Shown: in pieces, positions 17,122 to 25,963 of the stretch
How the letters are laid out: each line of letters opens with the position of its first letter
Position numbering within the stretch: the first letter of the stretch is position 1
Origin: Jiangella alkaliphila
GTDB taxonomy: Bacteria > Actinomycetota > Actinomycetes > Jiangellales > Jiangellaceae
DNA length: 64,000 nt
Reading direction: 5' to 3'
Assembly: GCF_900105925.1 (NCBI RefSeq)
Contig: NZ_LT629791.1
Coordinates: 2,143,278 to 2,207,277 of the forward strand
Position numbers and translations under genes: made by a program
The notes under the pieces: model-generated
Told to the model about the DNA's origin: nothing
What the model saw: the letters and a program-made list of their open reading frames with translations, nothing else
The model's database searches: none

Positions 17122-18632
17122 TCAGCCGATGCGGATGCTGGCGCGGACGATTGTGCCTTGCTCCCGGACGGTGAGGAGCCCATCCCCGACGAGTTGGTCG
17201 GTGACGGCGCCGACGTGGCGGAGGAAGGCGGCAGAGCCGGTGGGGGCGTCGTCGTTGAGCAGGTCGTTGATGGTGCAACCCAGGGCGTCAGCGCGGTTCG
17301 GGACGCCGGTGTCGACGGTGCCGACGATCACCGTGGCCGAGCGGTCCGGGCGGGGGCACGGCGCGTAGGCCACCGGCGCCTGCGGCAGGTACCGGTCGCG
17401 GAACACCGGGTCGTCGCCGAGTTGGCCGAAGACGTCCACGCCCCAGCAGTACGCGACCCCGGCCGTCGACTCGGCGCAGATGTGCGTGCCCGAGGTCGCG
17501 ACGTCGACGTAGCGGAAGGTCGTCCCCGAGCGCAGGCCGGACGTGTCGATGGCGACCGGGCTCAGCCAGCTGTTGCCGACGAAGCTGCCCCAGCAGTAGA
17601 GGGCGCCGGCGGTGCTGATCGCGCAGCTGAGCTCGTCGCCGGCGGAGATCCAGCGCCAGGTCGTGTCGGCCGGCAGCTGGGACGTGTCGACCGGGAGCGG
17701 GACGTGGTTCTGGTTGCCCGAGTGCGCGGTGCCGTTGCCGAGCTGGCCGCGGTTGTCCCGGCCCCAGCAGTAGGCGTCGCCGTCGGTCGTCGGCCGCAGG
17801 TGTGGTTGTCGCCCGCCTGAACGGTCGCCCACGTGGTCGCCGCGGGCAGGTCGGTCATGACGACGGGGTACGGGCTCTCCTCGTTGTCCCACCGGTCGAA
17901 GCCGTTGCCGACCTGGCCGTAGGCGTCATTGCCCCAGCAATAACCAGTGCCCGTCGTGGTGACGCCGCAGGTGTGGATGGCTCCGGCGTCGATCGACCGC
18001 CAGGTGACGGTGTCGGTCGTGGAGGTGTCGATGGGACTCGGGGTCGGCTGCAGCTCGGTCAGGCCGGGGCCGTTGCCGAGCGGCGCGGCGCCGTCGGCGC
18101 CCCAGCAGTAGGCGGCGCCGGTCGACGCGAGGCCGCAGGTGTGGTGCTCGCCCGCCGTGACGGAGGCGAAGCCGGCGCCGTCGGGCAGGCCCGACCTGTC
18201 GACGCGGGTCGGGGTCTCGCGGATCTCGGGCCGGTCGGGTCCGTCGCCGAGCGCGCCCGTGCTGTCGTTGCCCCAGCAGTAGATGTCGCCGCCACGCGTG
18301 ACGGCGCAACTGTGCCGGTCCGCGGCGTTGACCTCGGTGAACCAGGTGTCCTCGGGCAGGGCGCTGACATCGACGCGGGTCGGCGCCGGCTGGTTGCCGG
18401 TCAGCGCCGGACCGTTGCCCAGCTGGCCGAAGTTGTCGATGCCGAAGCAGAACACGACCCCTTCGGTGATCCCGCAGCTGTGGTCGTCGGCCGTGGTCAG
18501 GACCTGGGGGACGTCGGGTGGCGCCGGATCGGCGCCCGCCGCGGTCCCGGGTATCGCGACGGCGAGCAGCACGGCCGCGAGTGCTGGTACCACTCGCCCG
18601 AAGCGCCTCGCGCGGAACTCGACCTCGATCAT
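17122..18632 (-). pseudogene. Secreted RCC1-repeat (beta-propeller) protein, frameshifted
   Basis: A signal peptide (residues about 10-34, VVPALAAVLLAVAIPGTAAG) is followed by tandem RCC1 repeats. Each has a H-S/T-C-G/A core and a YCWG(N/D)xxxGxLG motif, for example DIYCWGNDSTGALGDG and TGYCWGNDAYGQVGNG. RCC1 repeats form seven-bladed beta-propellers, here probably extracellular. The frame breaks near 17800 between AGDNHTCG and TTDGDAYCWG; one missing base explains it. The second frame continues cleanly with more repeats to a non-repeat C-terminal domain (residues about 420-503) and a stop at 17122. Both parts are well conserved, so a sequencing error or a very recent mutation is likely. The ligand is unknown. 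Confidence 0.85.
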
Positions 18633-18803
18633 CGTGGACCCCTTTGCCGACCGACGACAGCGACATGAGCTGCGACGACGGTCCCAGCGCGAGGTGAACC
18701 TCCCGACAGCCGGGCCATGAACGACCCGGGAACGCGCGGCGGTCTACGGGGAGACGAGCGCGTCGGCCGGAGGCTGTCGGTGGGTCCGGCTAGCGTGATC
18801 TTC

Positions 18804-21800
18804 ATGTGGCCGGGTATCCAAGCGAACGACGACGCGGGTCTGCTGAAGGCGGTGGACCCGTCCGCGTACGTGCGCGGCCTGATGTACGCCCAGCACGGCG
18901 CGGTCATGGACATCGCGTGGGAGGCGAACGAGGGCATCATCACCGGCGCGGTGGTGGGCAGCGCGCGTCAGCCGTACTCCACGGTCGCGTTCGTCCGGCC
19001 GGCCGGACCGGACAACTACGTGTTCGTCGAGGGACGATGCACCTGCCCGGTCGGGTTCGACTGCAAGCACGTCGTCGCTTTGGTGGCGACGGCACTGAGT
19101 GACGGCGGCCCGGTGCGGGGCCGCCGGCCGGAGCCCGTGGCCGACTGGAAACAGTCGCTCGACTCGCTGCTCGGCGGAGGCGGGCCAAGCCGCGATTCGT
19201 CGGTCGAGATCGCCGTCGAGTTGACGCTGTCCAGCCGGCCGCGCGCGACGGGGCGGTGGGACGACGCGGCCGGGACGTCGCCGCGGCTGCTGGCGAGGCT
19301 GGTGCGACCCGGACGCGGCGGCTGGGTCGCCGGTGAGCTCACCTGGTCGCGACTGCGGCTGCGGCCTGAGCTCGTCGCCGGCCCGATCGATCAGTTGCGC
19401 TGGCTGCGCCAGTTCCTCCTGCTCTACGAGGCCGGACGGCGCGACACCACCTACTCGCCGTACGGCCCGGACGAGAAGCACGTCGACCTGACGGCGTTCG
19501 AGTCCAGCCAGCTGTGGCCGCTGTTGGACGAGGCCGCGCGGCTCGGCGTCCGGTTCGTGTACGGCAAGAAGCGTTCCGGCGACGTCGACGGCTATCGCGT
19601 GGCGCGGCTGGAGCTCGACGTCACGACGGACGGGAGGACCGGCGAGCTCGTCATCATCCCGGTCCTGACGGTCGCGGGCGTGGAGGGCGACGTCGTGCCG
19701 GTGCGGTTCATCGGCGACGACGGGCACGGCGTGGTCTACGTGCCCCGCGACAACCCCGAGACGACGAACGACCCGCAGAACTGGCGGTTCGGCCTGGCCA
19801 AGCTCGAGCCGCCCGCGGGCCGCGAGCTGCAACAACTCGTGCTCGACGACATGCGGCTGACGGTGCCGGCGGCCGACGCCGCTAGGTTCCGCGACGAGTA
19901 CGTCCCGCGGCTGCAACGGCTGGCGACAGTCGTCTCGTCCGACGGGTCGTTCGTGCCGCCGGAGGTCTCCGGGCCGACGCTGGTCGCCCGGGCCGACTAC
20001 GGCAGTGGTCACGGGCTGGAGCTGGACTGGGAGTGGCACTACCAGGTCGGCGACGCGGCGCGGCGGGTGCCGCTGGACGATCCGTTCCCCGACGGCGCCG
20101 ACGACGGGTTCCGCGATCCCGCGGCGGAGCGGGCGTTGCTGGCCGGCCTCGACCCGGGGCTGCTCGACCTCGGCCCGCCGTCCGACAGCGGCGGCAACGG
20201 CGCGGGGTCGCGGCCGTCGCGGGGGCGTTCGCCGGTCGACCGTCGGCACTTCGACGGGCTCGACACCATGCGGTTCAGCACCGAGTCGCTGCCGCGGCTG
20301 CGTGATCTGGACGACGTCGAGGTCGAGGTGATGGGTGAGCCGGCCGACTACCGCGAGGTCGGCGACTCCCTGGTCATCGGGGTGTCTACGGAGGCCGAGA
20401 AGGGCGAGACCGACTGGTTCGACCTCGGCGTCAGCATCACCGCCGACGGGCAGGACGTCCCGTTCACCGACCTGTTCACGGCGCTGGCGCGCGACGAGCC
20501 GTACCTGCTGCTCCCGGACGGCGGGTACTTCTCGCTCGAGAAGCCCGAGCTGCAGGCGCTGCGCCGGCTCATCGACGAGGCGCGGGCGCTCGGCGACCAC
20601 ACCGGCGACGGTACCCGGATCAGCCGGTTCCAGGCCGGACTCTGGGAAGAGCTCGCGGAGCTGGGCGTCGTGACGCACCAGGCCGACGCCTGGCAGCGTC
20701 AGGTGAACGGACTCCTGGCGCTCGGCACACTCGACGACGACGCCGTGCCTCCCACCACACTGCGGGCGCAGCTGCGTCCGTACCAGCTCGACGGCTATCG
20801 CTGGCTGACGTTCCTGTGGGAGAACGGGCTCGGCGGCATCCTGGCCGACGACATGGGGCTGGGCAAGACGCTGCAGACGCTGGCGCTGATCTGCCACGCC
20901 AAGCAGGCCGACCCTGACATGCCGCCGTTCCTCGTCGTCGCGCCGACCAGCGTGGTGTCGAACTGGGTGACGGAAGCGGCCCGCTTCGCGCCCGGGCTCA
21001 CCGTCGTGCCGGTCAGTGACACGCTGCGGCGTCGCGGCCAGTCGCTCGACGAGGTCGTGGCCGGCGCGGACGTCGTCGTCACCACGTACACGTTGATGCG
21101 GCTCGACGCCGACGCGTACGGGCAGGCGCGGTGGTCCGGGCTGGTGCTCGACGAGGCGCAGCACGTGAAGAACCACCAGTCCAAGACGTACCAGGCGGCG
21201 CGGAGGCTGCCGGTGCCGTTCAAGCTGGCCGTCACCGGCACGCCGGTGGAGAACAACCTCATGGAGCTGTGGTCGCAGCTGTCCATCGCGGCACCCGGCC
21301 TGTTCCCGCACCCGCGCCGGTTCGAGGAGTACTACGGGCGGCCCATCGAGCGGCAGGGCGACGCCGACCGGCTGGCGCAGTTCCGGCGCCGCATCAAGCC
21401 GCTGGTGCTGCGGCGGACGAAGGAGCAGGTGGCCGCCGACCTCCCGGCGAAGCAGGAACAGGTGCTCGAGGTCGAGCTGCACCCGAAGCACCGCAAGGTC
21501 TACGACAAGCACCTGCAGCGCGAGCGGCAACGCGTGCTCGGGCTGCTCGACGACGTCGACAAGAACCGGCTCACGATCCTGCGCTCGCTCACGTTGCTGC
21601 GGCAGCTCAGCCTGCACGCCGGCCTGGTCGACGACGAGCACGGCGACCTCGCCAGCGCCAAGATCGACCTGCTGATCGAGCAACTCGGCGACGTCATCGA
21701 CGGCGGGCACCGGGCGCTGGTGTTCAGCCAGTTCACCGGCTTCCTCGGCCTGGTGCGCGAACGGCTCGAGGCGGCCGGCATCGAGTACTGCTACCTGGAC

Positions 21801-22157
21801 GGTTCAACCCGGCACCGTGAGCAGGTGATCGCGCAGTTCAAGGAGGGGGTTGCGCCGGTCTTCCTGATCAGCCTCAAGGCCGGCGGGTTCGGGCTCAACC
21901 TCACCGAGGCCGACTACTGCTTCATCCTCGACCCGTGGTGGAACCCGGCGACGGAGGCGCAGGCGGTCGACCGCACGCACCGCATCGGCCAGACCCGCAA
22001 CGTCATGGTGTACCGGCTGATCGCCGCCGACACCATCGAGCAGAAGGTCATGGCGCTCAAGGATCGCAAGGCCAAGCTGTCCGCCAGCGTCATGGACGAC
22101 GGCAACGCCTTCGGCGGCCGCCTCGACGTCGACGACATCCGGAACCTCCTCGAGTAG
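18804..22157 (+). CDS. SWIM zinc-finger SNF2-family helicase
   Basis: A 1,117-residue SWI2/SNF2 ATPase. Near residue 75 a SWIM finger (CTCPVGFDCKHVVAL) should bind zinc and DNA or protein. A bacterial SNF2 N-terminal region follows. The C-terminal helicase has motif I DDMGLGKTLQTLAL, motif II LDEAQHVKN, motif III TGTPVENN, and the second lobe with FSQFTGF, SLKAGGFGLNLT and DRTHRIGQ. Members translocate on double-stranded DNA; some act in transcription recovery or defence. The ATG at 18804 is preferred to an upstream in-frame ATG (18717), which gives a low-complexity leader. The next gene, 90 bases downstream on the same strand, is a PD-(D/E)XK-like protein, a pairing that suggests joint DNA processing. 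Confidence 0.92.
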   Translation: MWPGIQANDDAGLLKAVDPSAYVRGLMYAQHGAVMDIAWEANEGIITGAVVGSARQPYSTVAFVRPAGPDNYVFVEGRCTCPVGFDCKHVVALVATALSDGGPVRGRRPEPVADWKQSLDSLLGGGGPSRDSSVEIAVELTLSSRPRATGRWDDAAGTSPRLLARLVRPGRGGWVAGELTWSRLRLRPELVAGPIDQLRWLRQFLLLYEAGRRDTTYSPYGPDEKHVDLTAFESSQLWPLLDEAARLGVRFVYGKKRSGDVDGYRVARLELDVTTDGRTGELVIIPVLTVAGVEGDVVPVRFIGDDGHGVVYVPRDNPETTNDPQNWRFGLAKLEPPAGRELQQLVLDDMRLTVPAADAARFRDEYVPRLQRLATVVSSDGSFVPPEVSGPTLVARADYGSGHGLELDWEWHYQVGDAARRVPLDDPFPDGADDGFRDPAAERALLAGLDPGLLDLGPPSDSGGNGAGSRPSRGRSPVDRRHFDGLDTMRFSTESLPRLRDLDDVEVEVMGEPADYREVGDSLVIGVSTEAEKGETDWFDLGVSITADGQDVPFTDLFTALARDEPYLLLPDGGYFSLEKPELQALRRLIDEARALGDHTGDGTRISRFQAGLWEELAELGVVTHQADAWQRQVNGLLALGTLDDDAVPPTTLRAQLRPYQLDGYRWLTFLWENGLGGILADDMGLGKTLQTLALICHAKQADPDMPPFLVVAPTSVVSNWVTEAARFAPGLTVVPVSDTLRRRGQSLDEVVAGADVVVTTYTLMRLDADAYGQARWSGLVLDEAQHVKNHQSKTYQAARRLPVPFKLAVTGTPVENNLMELWSQLSIAAPGLFPHPRRFEEYYGRPIERQGDADRLAQFRRRIKPLVLRRTKEQVAADLPAKQEQVLEVELHPKHRKVYDKHLQRERQRVLGLLDDVDKNRLTILRSLTLLRQLSLHAGLVDDEHGDLASAKIDLLIEQLGDVIDGGHRALVFSQFTGFLGLVRERLEAAGIEYCYLDGSTRHREQVIAQFKEGVAPVFLISLKAGGFGLNLTEADYCFILDPWWNPATEAQAVDRTHRIGQTRNVMVYRLIAADTIEQKVMALKDRKAKLSASVMDDGNAFGGRLDVDDIRNLLE

Positions 22158-22246
22158 CGCGGCGCGGGAGGGTGAGCTGGGCGTGGTGCGGGAGGGTGAG
22201 GTGAGCTTGGGTGGGCGGTCGTCGGCGGGCGGCGGACTGATCGCGG

Positions 22247-22804
22247 GTGAGCACGATGTCCCCTGAGAACGCCCGCGTCCTGGGCGAGCTGCTTCGCCGG
22301 CGCAACCTCATCGACGCGGAGATCGCGGGGCTGATCAACCGGCCGATGAGCGCGGGGCACCTCGGCGAATGGATCGCCGCGCAGGTCTTCGACCTCCAGC
22401 TCGAACCGTCGGCGTCGGCGACGGCCATCGACGGGCGGTTCCGTACCGGGCCGCTCGAGGGGCGCACGGTGAACGTCAAGTGGTATCTCAAGCGCGAGGG
22501 CATCCTGGACATGACCGTGTCCGACGCCCTGGACTTCTACTTGGTCATGACCGGCCCGCCGGCCGCCGCGGCGTCGTCGCGAGGCGGTGTGCGGCCCTGG
22601 TGCATCCACCGCGTCTACCTCTTCGACGCGCGGCGACTGCTCGACGTGCAGCGGGCGCGGGGAGTCGCGGTCGGCGTCGCGTCCAGCGTCCCCAAGGCGC
22701 TCTGGGAAGCTGCGGAGATCTTCCCGGCCGGCACCAACGGACAGCTCGTCGTGACGGCCGAACAGCGGGCGGTCCTCGAGCTCTTCCGCCTGGATACGCC
22801 CTGA
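22247..22804 (+). CDS. DUF6998-like protein with PD-(D/E)XK-type core
   Basis: A 185-residue protein starting with GTG at 22247 (alternative ATG at 22256). The sequence HLGEWIAAQVFDLQLE, then TAIDGRF and VNVKWYLKR, places an acidic residue, an Asp and a Lys on a beta-strand as in restriction-endonuclease folds. It resembles the DUF6998 group; I am moderately sure. It follows the SNF2 helicase on the same strand after two short GCGGGAGGGTGAG repeats (22164 and 22188). A nuclease partner of the helicase is possible but unproven. No membrane or signal sequence is present. Confidence 0.6.
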   Translation: MSTMSPENARVLGELLRRRNLIDAEIAGLINRPMSAGHLGEWIAAQVFDLQLEPSASATAIDGRFRTGPLEGRTVNVKWYLKREGILDMTVSDALDFYLVMTGPPAAAASSRGGVRPWCIHRVYLFDARRLLDVQRARGVAVGVASSVPKALWEAAEIFPAGTNGQLVVTAEQRAVLELFRLDTP

Positions 22805-22991
22805 CGATTCCGCAGGTCCGGCCGCCAGTTCGCCGAGTGGACCACGCGGCAACCCGTCAGGTCAGGCGGCCACTGCCCGTCATGACCGGGTGTACGGTGG
22901 AAGTTCAAGGCGTTGATATGCGGGCAGGTCGGTCCCCAGCTGCGTCGGCACTATGGATGTCGGCCGCAAAGGCCGGAGATTGGCCGCGCTG

Positions 22992-23492
22992 ATGCGCCAG
23001 TTCCTCAGCTCACATCTGCTCGACGACTCAGCGACGCGAGTCGCCTACCGCGTGACCCAGCCGGGCCGGGACCCGAGTCTTCATGGTGTGTGGTGGCCGC
23101 GGTCCAACGACCTCGGCGCGGAGCTGCCCACGGTCATCGAGTCCCTGGACCGCAGGGGATTCATGACCGAGTGGGTCTCGTTCAGCCGGAAGACGTGGGG
23201 CAACGCGGGGCGGCAGCTGCTGATCGCCGGCCGGGTCATCCGGACGGCCTCGTACCGCACCATCGACCCGAACATGGTGAGCCTGAGCGGGCGTGACGGC
23301 CGCGCACGCATCGATCTGCTGGTCGTGCCGCCCGACGTGGATCCGACGGCTGCGGCGCGGGCGTTCGCGCGCGTCGTCGACTGGGACAACCGCCTCACCG
23401 CGAGCGAGGTACTGGCAGCCGTCGAGGCCGATCGAGCCGTCCAACCGGACGCGCTCGTGTCGTGGCCGATGCTCCAGGCCGTGGCGTCGTGA
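22992..23492 (+). CDS. DUF5994 family protein
   Basis: A 166-residue actinobacterial protein resembling DUF5994: GVWWPRSNDLGAELPTVIESLDRRG near its N-terminus, then RIDLLVVPPDVD and an alpha-helical tail. The family is confined to actinobacteria and has no assigned activity. The ATG at 22992 is preferred to 22953 because the conserved region begins soon after and the upstream extension is basic and unconserved in character. It is followed by two small genes on the same strand, possibly one transcript. Confidence 0.6.
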   Translation: MRQFLSSHLLDDSATRVAYRVTQPGRDPSLHGVWWPRSNDLGAELPTVIESLDRRGFMTEWVSFSRKTWGNAGRQLLIAGRVIRTASYRTIDPNMVSLSGRDGRARIDLLVVPPDVDPTAAARAFARVVDWDNRLTASEVLAAVEADRAVQPDALVSWPMLQAVAS

Positions 23493-23544
23493 GCCGCCCG
23501 GGCCGGACGCCGACCGGTGGGGGCCGGCCAGTTGTGTGTCGTCG

Positions 23545-23889
23545 ATGCTAACGCGCCGGCCCGACGCTCGGGCGCTGGCGCTGGCCATCTTCCTCCGGCG
23601 TTGGGCGGGTGCGTTCTCCTTCTCCGCGGACGCCCTCGACTCGCCCGAAACGGCTCATGCGGGCATGACGTTGCTGGACGCGGCCCAGCGTGCGGAGCAA
23701 CTGGCTGGCGATGATCCGGTCATCGTCGTGCTGTCCGAAGCCGGGCACTTCGAGTCCACGCCCGATGGCACCGCGCGGTTCGTCGAGACTGTCGAGATCA
23801 GGCACGCGGTGCTGCGGCTCATCGTCGGGCCGACGTTCGACGGAGGGCAGGTTCTGGCGGCCATCGCCTCCGCGAGCGGACCGCCGTGA
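23545..23889 (+). CDS. Hypothetical protein, 114 residues
   Basis: I do not recognise this family. The ATG at 23545 gives a compact alpha/beta protein with a hydrophobic strand PVIVVLSEAGHF and a second strand HAVLRLIVGPTFDGG. It overlaps the following GTG start by four bases (GTGA), so the two are co-translated. It has no signal or membrane segment. Codon bias is that of a real gene. It sits between the DUF5994 gene and a small helical protein. Confidence 0.6.
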   Translation: MLTRRPDARALALAIFLRRWAGAFSFSADALDSPETAHAGMTLLDAAQRAEQLAGDDPVIVVLSEAGHFESTPDGTARFVETVEIRHAVLRLIVGPTFDGGQVLAAIASASGPP

Positions 23890-24140
23890 GCACCCCCGAC
23901 GCTCTGCCGCATCCGCTGGGCACGTTGTTCGCGGACATCCTCGCCGCGCGTGCGGAACGGCGCAGGCAGGCGGCGCAGAAGGTGTTCGACCCAGGCGCAC
24001 AGGGCGCGGCGCTCCGGGAGAGCCTCCGCGCTCTGGAGGCCTACGCCGAGGCGTTAGAACGGCGGCGCTGGCCGGTGCCCCGTCAGATCCAGCAGGACAT
24101 CCGCCTGCACCGGGCGTTGTGCCAGGTCTTGAGGCACTGA
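23886..24140 (+). CDS. Small helical hypothetical protein, 84 residues
   Basis: The GTG start overlaps the upstream stop by four bases. The product is almost entirely helical and rich in Arg, Ala and Glu (ALRESLRALEAYAEALERRR), like a small coiled-coil partner. No family is recognised. A GC-rich stem-loop at 24158-24178 follows and probably ends the transcript begun by the preceding genes. A regulatory or structural partner of the 114-residue protein is the simplest guess. Confidence 0.55.
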   Translation: MSTPDALPHPLGTLFADILAARAERRRQAAQKVFDPGAQGAALRESLRALEAYAEALERRRWPVPRQIQQDIRLHRALCQVLRH

Positions 24141-24157
24141 CGCGCCAGGAGCGCAGC

Positions 24158-24178
24158 CGCGCACCCGGCCGGTGCGCG
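24158..24178 (+). terminator. GC-rich stem-loop after small gene pair
   Basis: CGCGCACC (24158-24165) pairs perfectly with GGTGCGCG (24171-24178) around a five-base loop, 18 bases past a stop codon. Confidence 0.5.
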
Positions 24179-24189
24179 TGACCCCCGTC

Positions 24190-24215
24190 CATGTGGTCGG
24201 CGGAGTCACCACATG
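24190..24215. promoter_or_regulatory. Inverted repeat upstream of toxin gene
   Basis: CATGTGGT (24190-24197) and ACCACATG (24208-24215) are perfect inverted repeats separated by 10 bases, 60 bases before the toxin start. An operator is plausible; the regulator is unknown. Confidence 0.35.
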
Positions 24216-24274
24216 CTCGTCGAACCAGCGGAGCGCACCGGTATCGTCGGCCATGCCTTTGCAGGAGGTATGGC

Positions 24275-25400
24275 GTGGCGATGGCAGGGTCGGGCGAGCG
24301 GGGTGCGCTGCGTGCCGCGATCGAAGGACTGCTGCGCACGTGCGTAGAGCTGGAGCGGCATGCTGACGGGGCGGCGCGGGCGTCGCGCGAGCAGGTGAGT
24401 CGAGTGGCTCGCGGACTCGTCGGGTTGCGTGCGCCGGGCGTGTCGGATCTGTCTGGTGAGATCGCGGACATCGGGAAGTTCATGAGCGCGGACGTGTCGA
24501 AGACGTTGCGCGAGGCTCGTGCACCGTATGTGGTGGAGGTGCATCAACTGCTGGGACTGCTGGCGCCGTTGCACGGTGTGGCGGCGGTGCCTGTGCTGAG
24601 CCCGTCGGGGACGGCGGCGGTTGGGTTGCAAGCCGCCTTTCCGGCTGGGTTCGCCCGCGACTACGTGGGCGACTTGCTGACCGGTATGGACCGTAGCGTC
24701 ACGGTCGACGCCGAGGCGGCCCGGTTGGTCCCGACGGTGCCCCAGCTCGACACCGACGGGGCCAAGGTCAGTACCGGTGCGGAGTACTCCGACGACCACC
24801 GCGATGTGGGAGTCGGATTGCTCCAAGACCCGATCTGCCATGCAGTCGAGCGACATGGACCGCAGATGCCCGATGAAGCCCAGTTGGCGCGACTGATCTG
24901 GCTGAAGGATCCATCTGGCGCGGACGCTTGGCAGATTGCGCCCGACGGCGCTGTCCAGACTAGCCATCGCTGCGGCGTCTCCGCGGGCGGATTCACCTCA
25001 CCGGAAGCCCTTGCCAAGCCTATTGAGGCGCCTGCGAACGGCACACAGGGTTGTAGGTGGCTTGGACGCCTTTCTCACGAGAAACGCCGGCGTATTCCCG
25101 TCGATCGGCATCCACGTCAGCGCCGAGCTGGCAGGTTTGGCCGAGGGTGATGCCCGTGGATATCAGGGAGCCGGGACTGGTATGCCAGAGACCCGACGTG
25201 ATTGGCTGGCAGCTAGACGGCTGGCGCTGAAGCGAGGTAGCGGGCAGGTACATGGCGTTCCCCACGATCCACTTGCCGAGGGCTCCGACCCGGGTGCGAC
25301 TCTGGTCTTCAGGAAGTCCGGCGGGAGTTGGCGGCTTGTGACGTGCTATCCGGTCGATGAACCGGATCCAAGAAACTCTCGGTTGGAGGACCTTGCGTGA
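24275..25400 (+). pseudogene. Polymorphic toxin with RNase A-like C-terminal domain, frameshifted
   Basis: A GTG at 24275, six bases after a GGAGG site, starts a protein with a helical N-terminal region (residues 1-110) like those of secreted actinobacterial effectors. From about residue 185 it resembles the bacterial CdiA-CT RNase A-like toxin fold: HAVERHGPQMPDEAQLARL, then GGFTSPEALAKPIE. The frame breaks at about 25025-25035, where one extra C in GCGCCTGCG shifts reading. The other frame continues the domain (LRTAHRVVGGLDAFLTRNAG, RDWLAARRLA) to the family-typical end ATLVFRKSGGSWRLVTCYPV. Such toxins degrade RNA of competing cells. The cognate immunity candidate overlaps the stop. The family assignment is by recollection of motif layout and is fairly confident; activity in this isolate is doubtful unless the indel is a sequencing error. 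Confidence 0.65.
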
Positions 25401-25939
25401 TACCTGAGAGCAGCAACTTCAAGACCTTCTTCAGCGGCGGGTTTGGGATAGCCGACCACGAGCCAGATCTCTATATCCAGGCGATCGAGGATCTCCGGGG
25501 GATGCTCGCCAATGACGAGGGCGGCCACGTTCATGCCTTCCGGGAGGAGTTCGCTGCCCACATTCGGGACTCTTCGTTCACCCCGCTACCCAGGTCGTCA
25601 CAGTGGATGACCGACGAGTGGTTGCGCGACATCTGGTATGACGCGTTCGGTCCCGAGCCGGCGCCAGGTGACGCCTATCCGGTGCCGCAGGAGGACTGGG
25701 GTCATCGTCGGGTCACCGACTACATGCTGCACGCCGTCAATCAGACGCGTGAACTCAGCTCGCCGAGTGCGCCGGATTGGCTGGAAGCGCGTGGGCTGAC
25801 CTTCGACGACATCGAGGCTGCCGTCGAGTCCTCCGAGACTCGTTCCGTCGGCTTCCGGTCGGCACCGGAGGGGTGGCTCGAACGGCTGCGCGATCTGGTG
25901 GAGCGCGGGCTGCGGGAGGAGCAGCCCGGCGAACGCTGA
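25397..25939 (+). CDS. Putative immunity protein for RNase A-like toxin
   Basis: A 180-residue acidic protein whose GTG start overlaps the toxin stop by four bases (GTGA), the usual toxin-immunity arrangement. It begins IPESSNFKTFFSGGFGIADHEPDLYIQAI and is rich in Asp and Glu, consistent with binding a basic RNase. I do not recognise a named immunity family. There is no signal peptide, as expected of a cytoplasmic protector. It is convergent with the Wadjet jetD gene, only 24 bases away. Immunity function is inferred from position, charge and size. Confidence 0.6.
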   Translation: MIPESSNFKTFFSGGFGIADHEPDLYIQAIEDLRGMLANDEGGHVHAFREEFAAHIRDSSFTPLPRSSQWMTDEWLRDIWYDAFGPEPAPGDAYPVPQEDWGHRRVTDYMLHAVNQTRELSSPSAPDWLEARGLTFDDIEAAVESSETRSVGFRSAPEGWLERLRDLVERGLREEQPGER

Positions 25940-25963
25940 CTCGCCTGTGGGAGGCACCCTCGC

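Noticed and set aside
18744-21710. Long open frame on the minus strand opposite the SNF2 helicase
   Set aside because: Composition is Arg/Pro/Gln/Val-rich with no motifs; it mirrors the codon bias of the real gene on the other strand.
22164-22200. Two GCGGGAGGGTGAG repeats after the SNF2 gene
   Set aside because: Only two short copies in G-rich sequence; insufficient to call a functional element.
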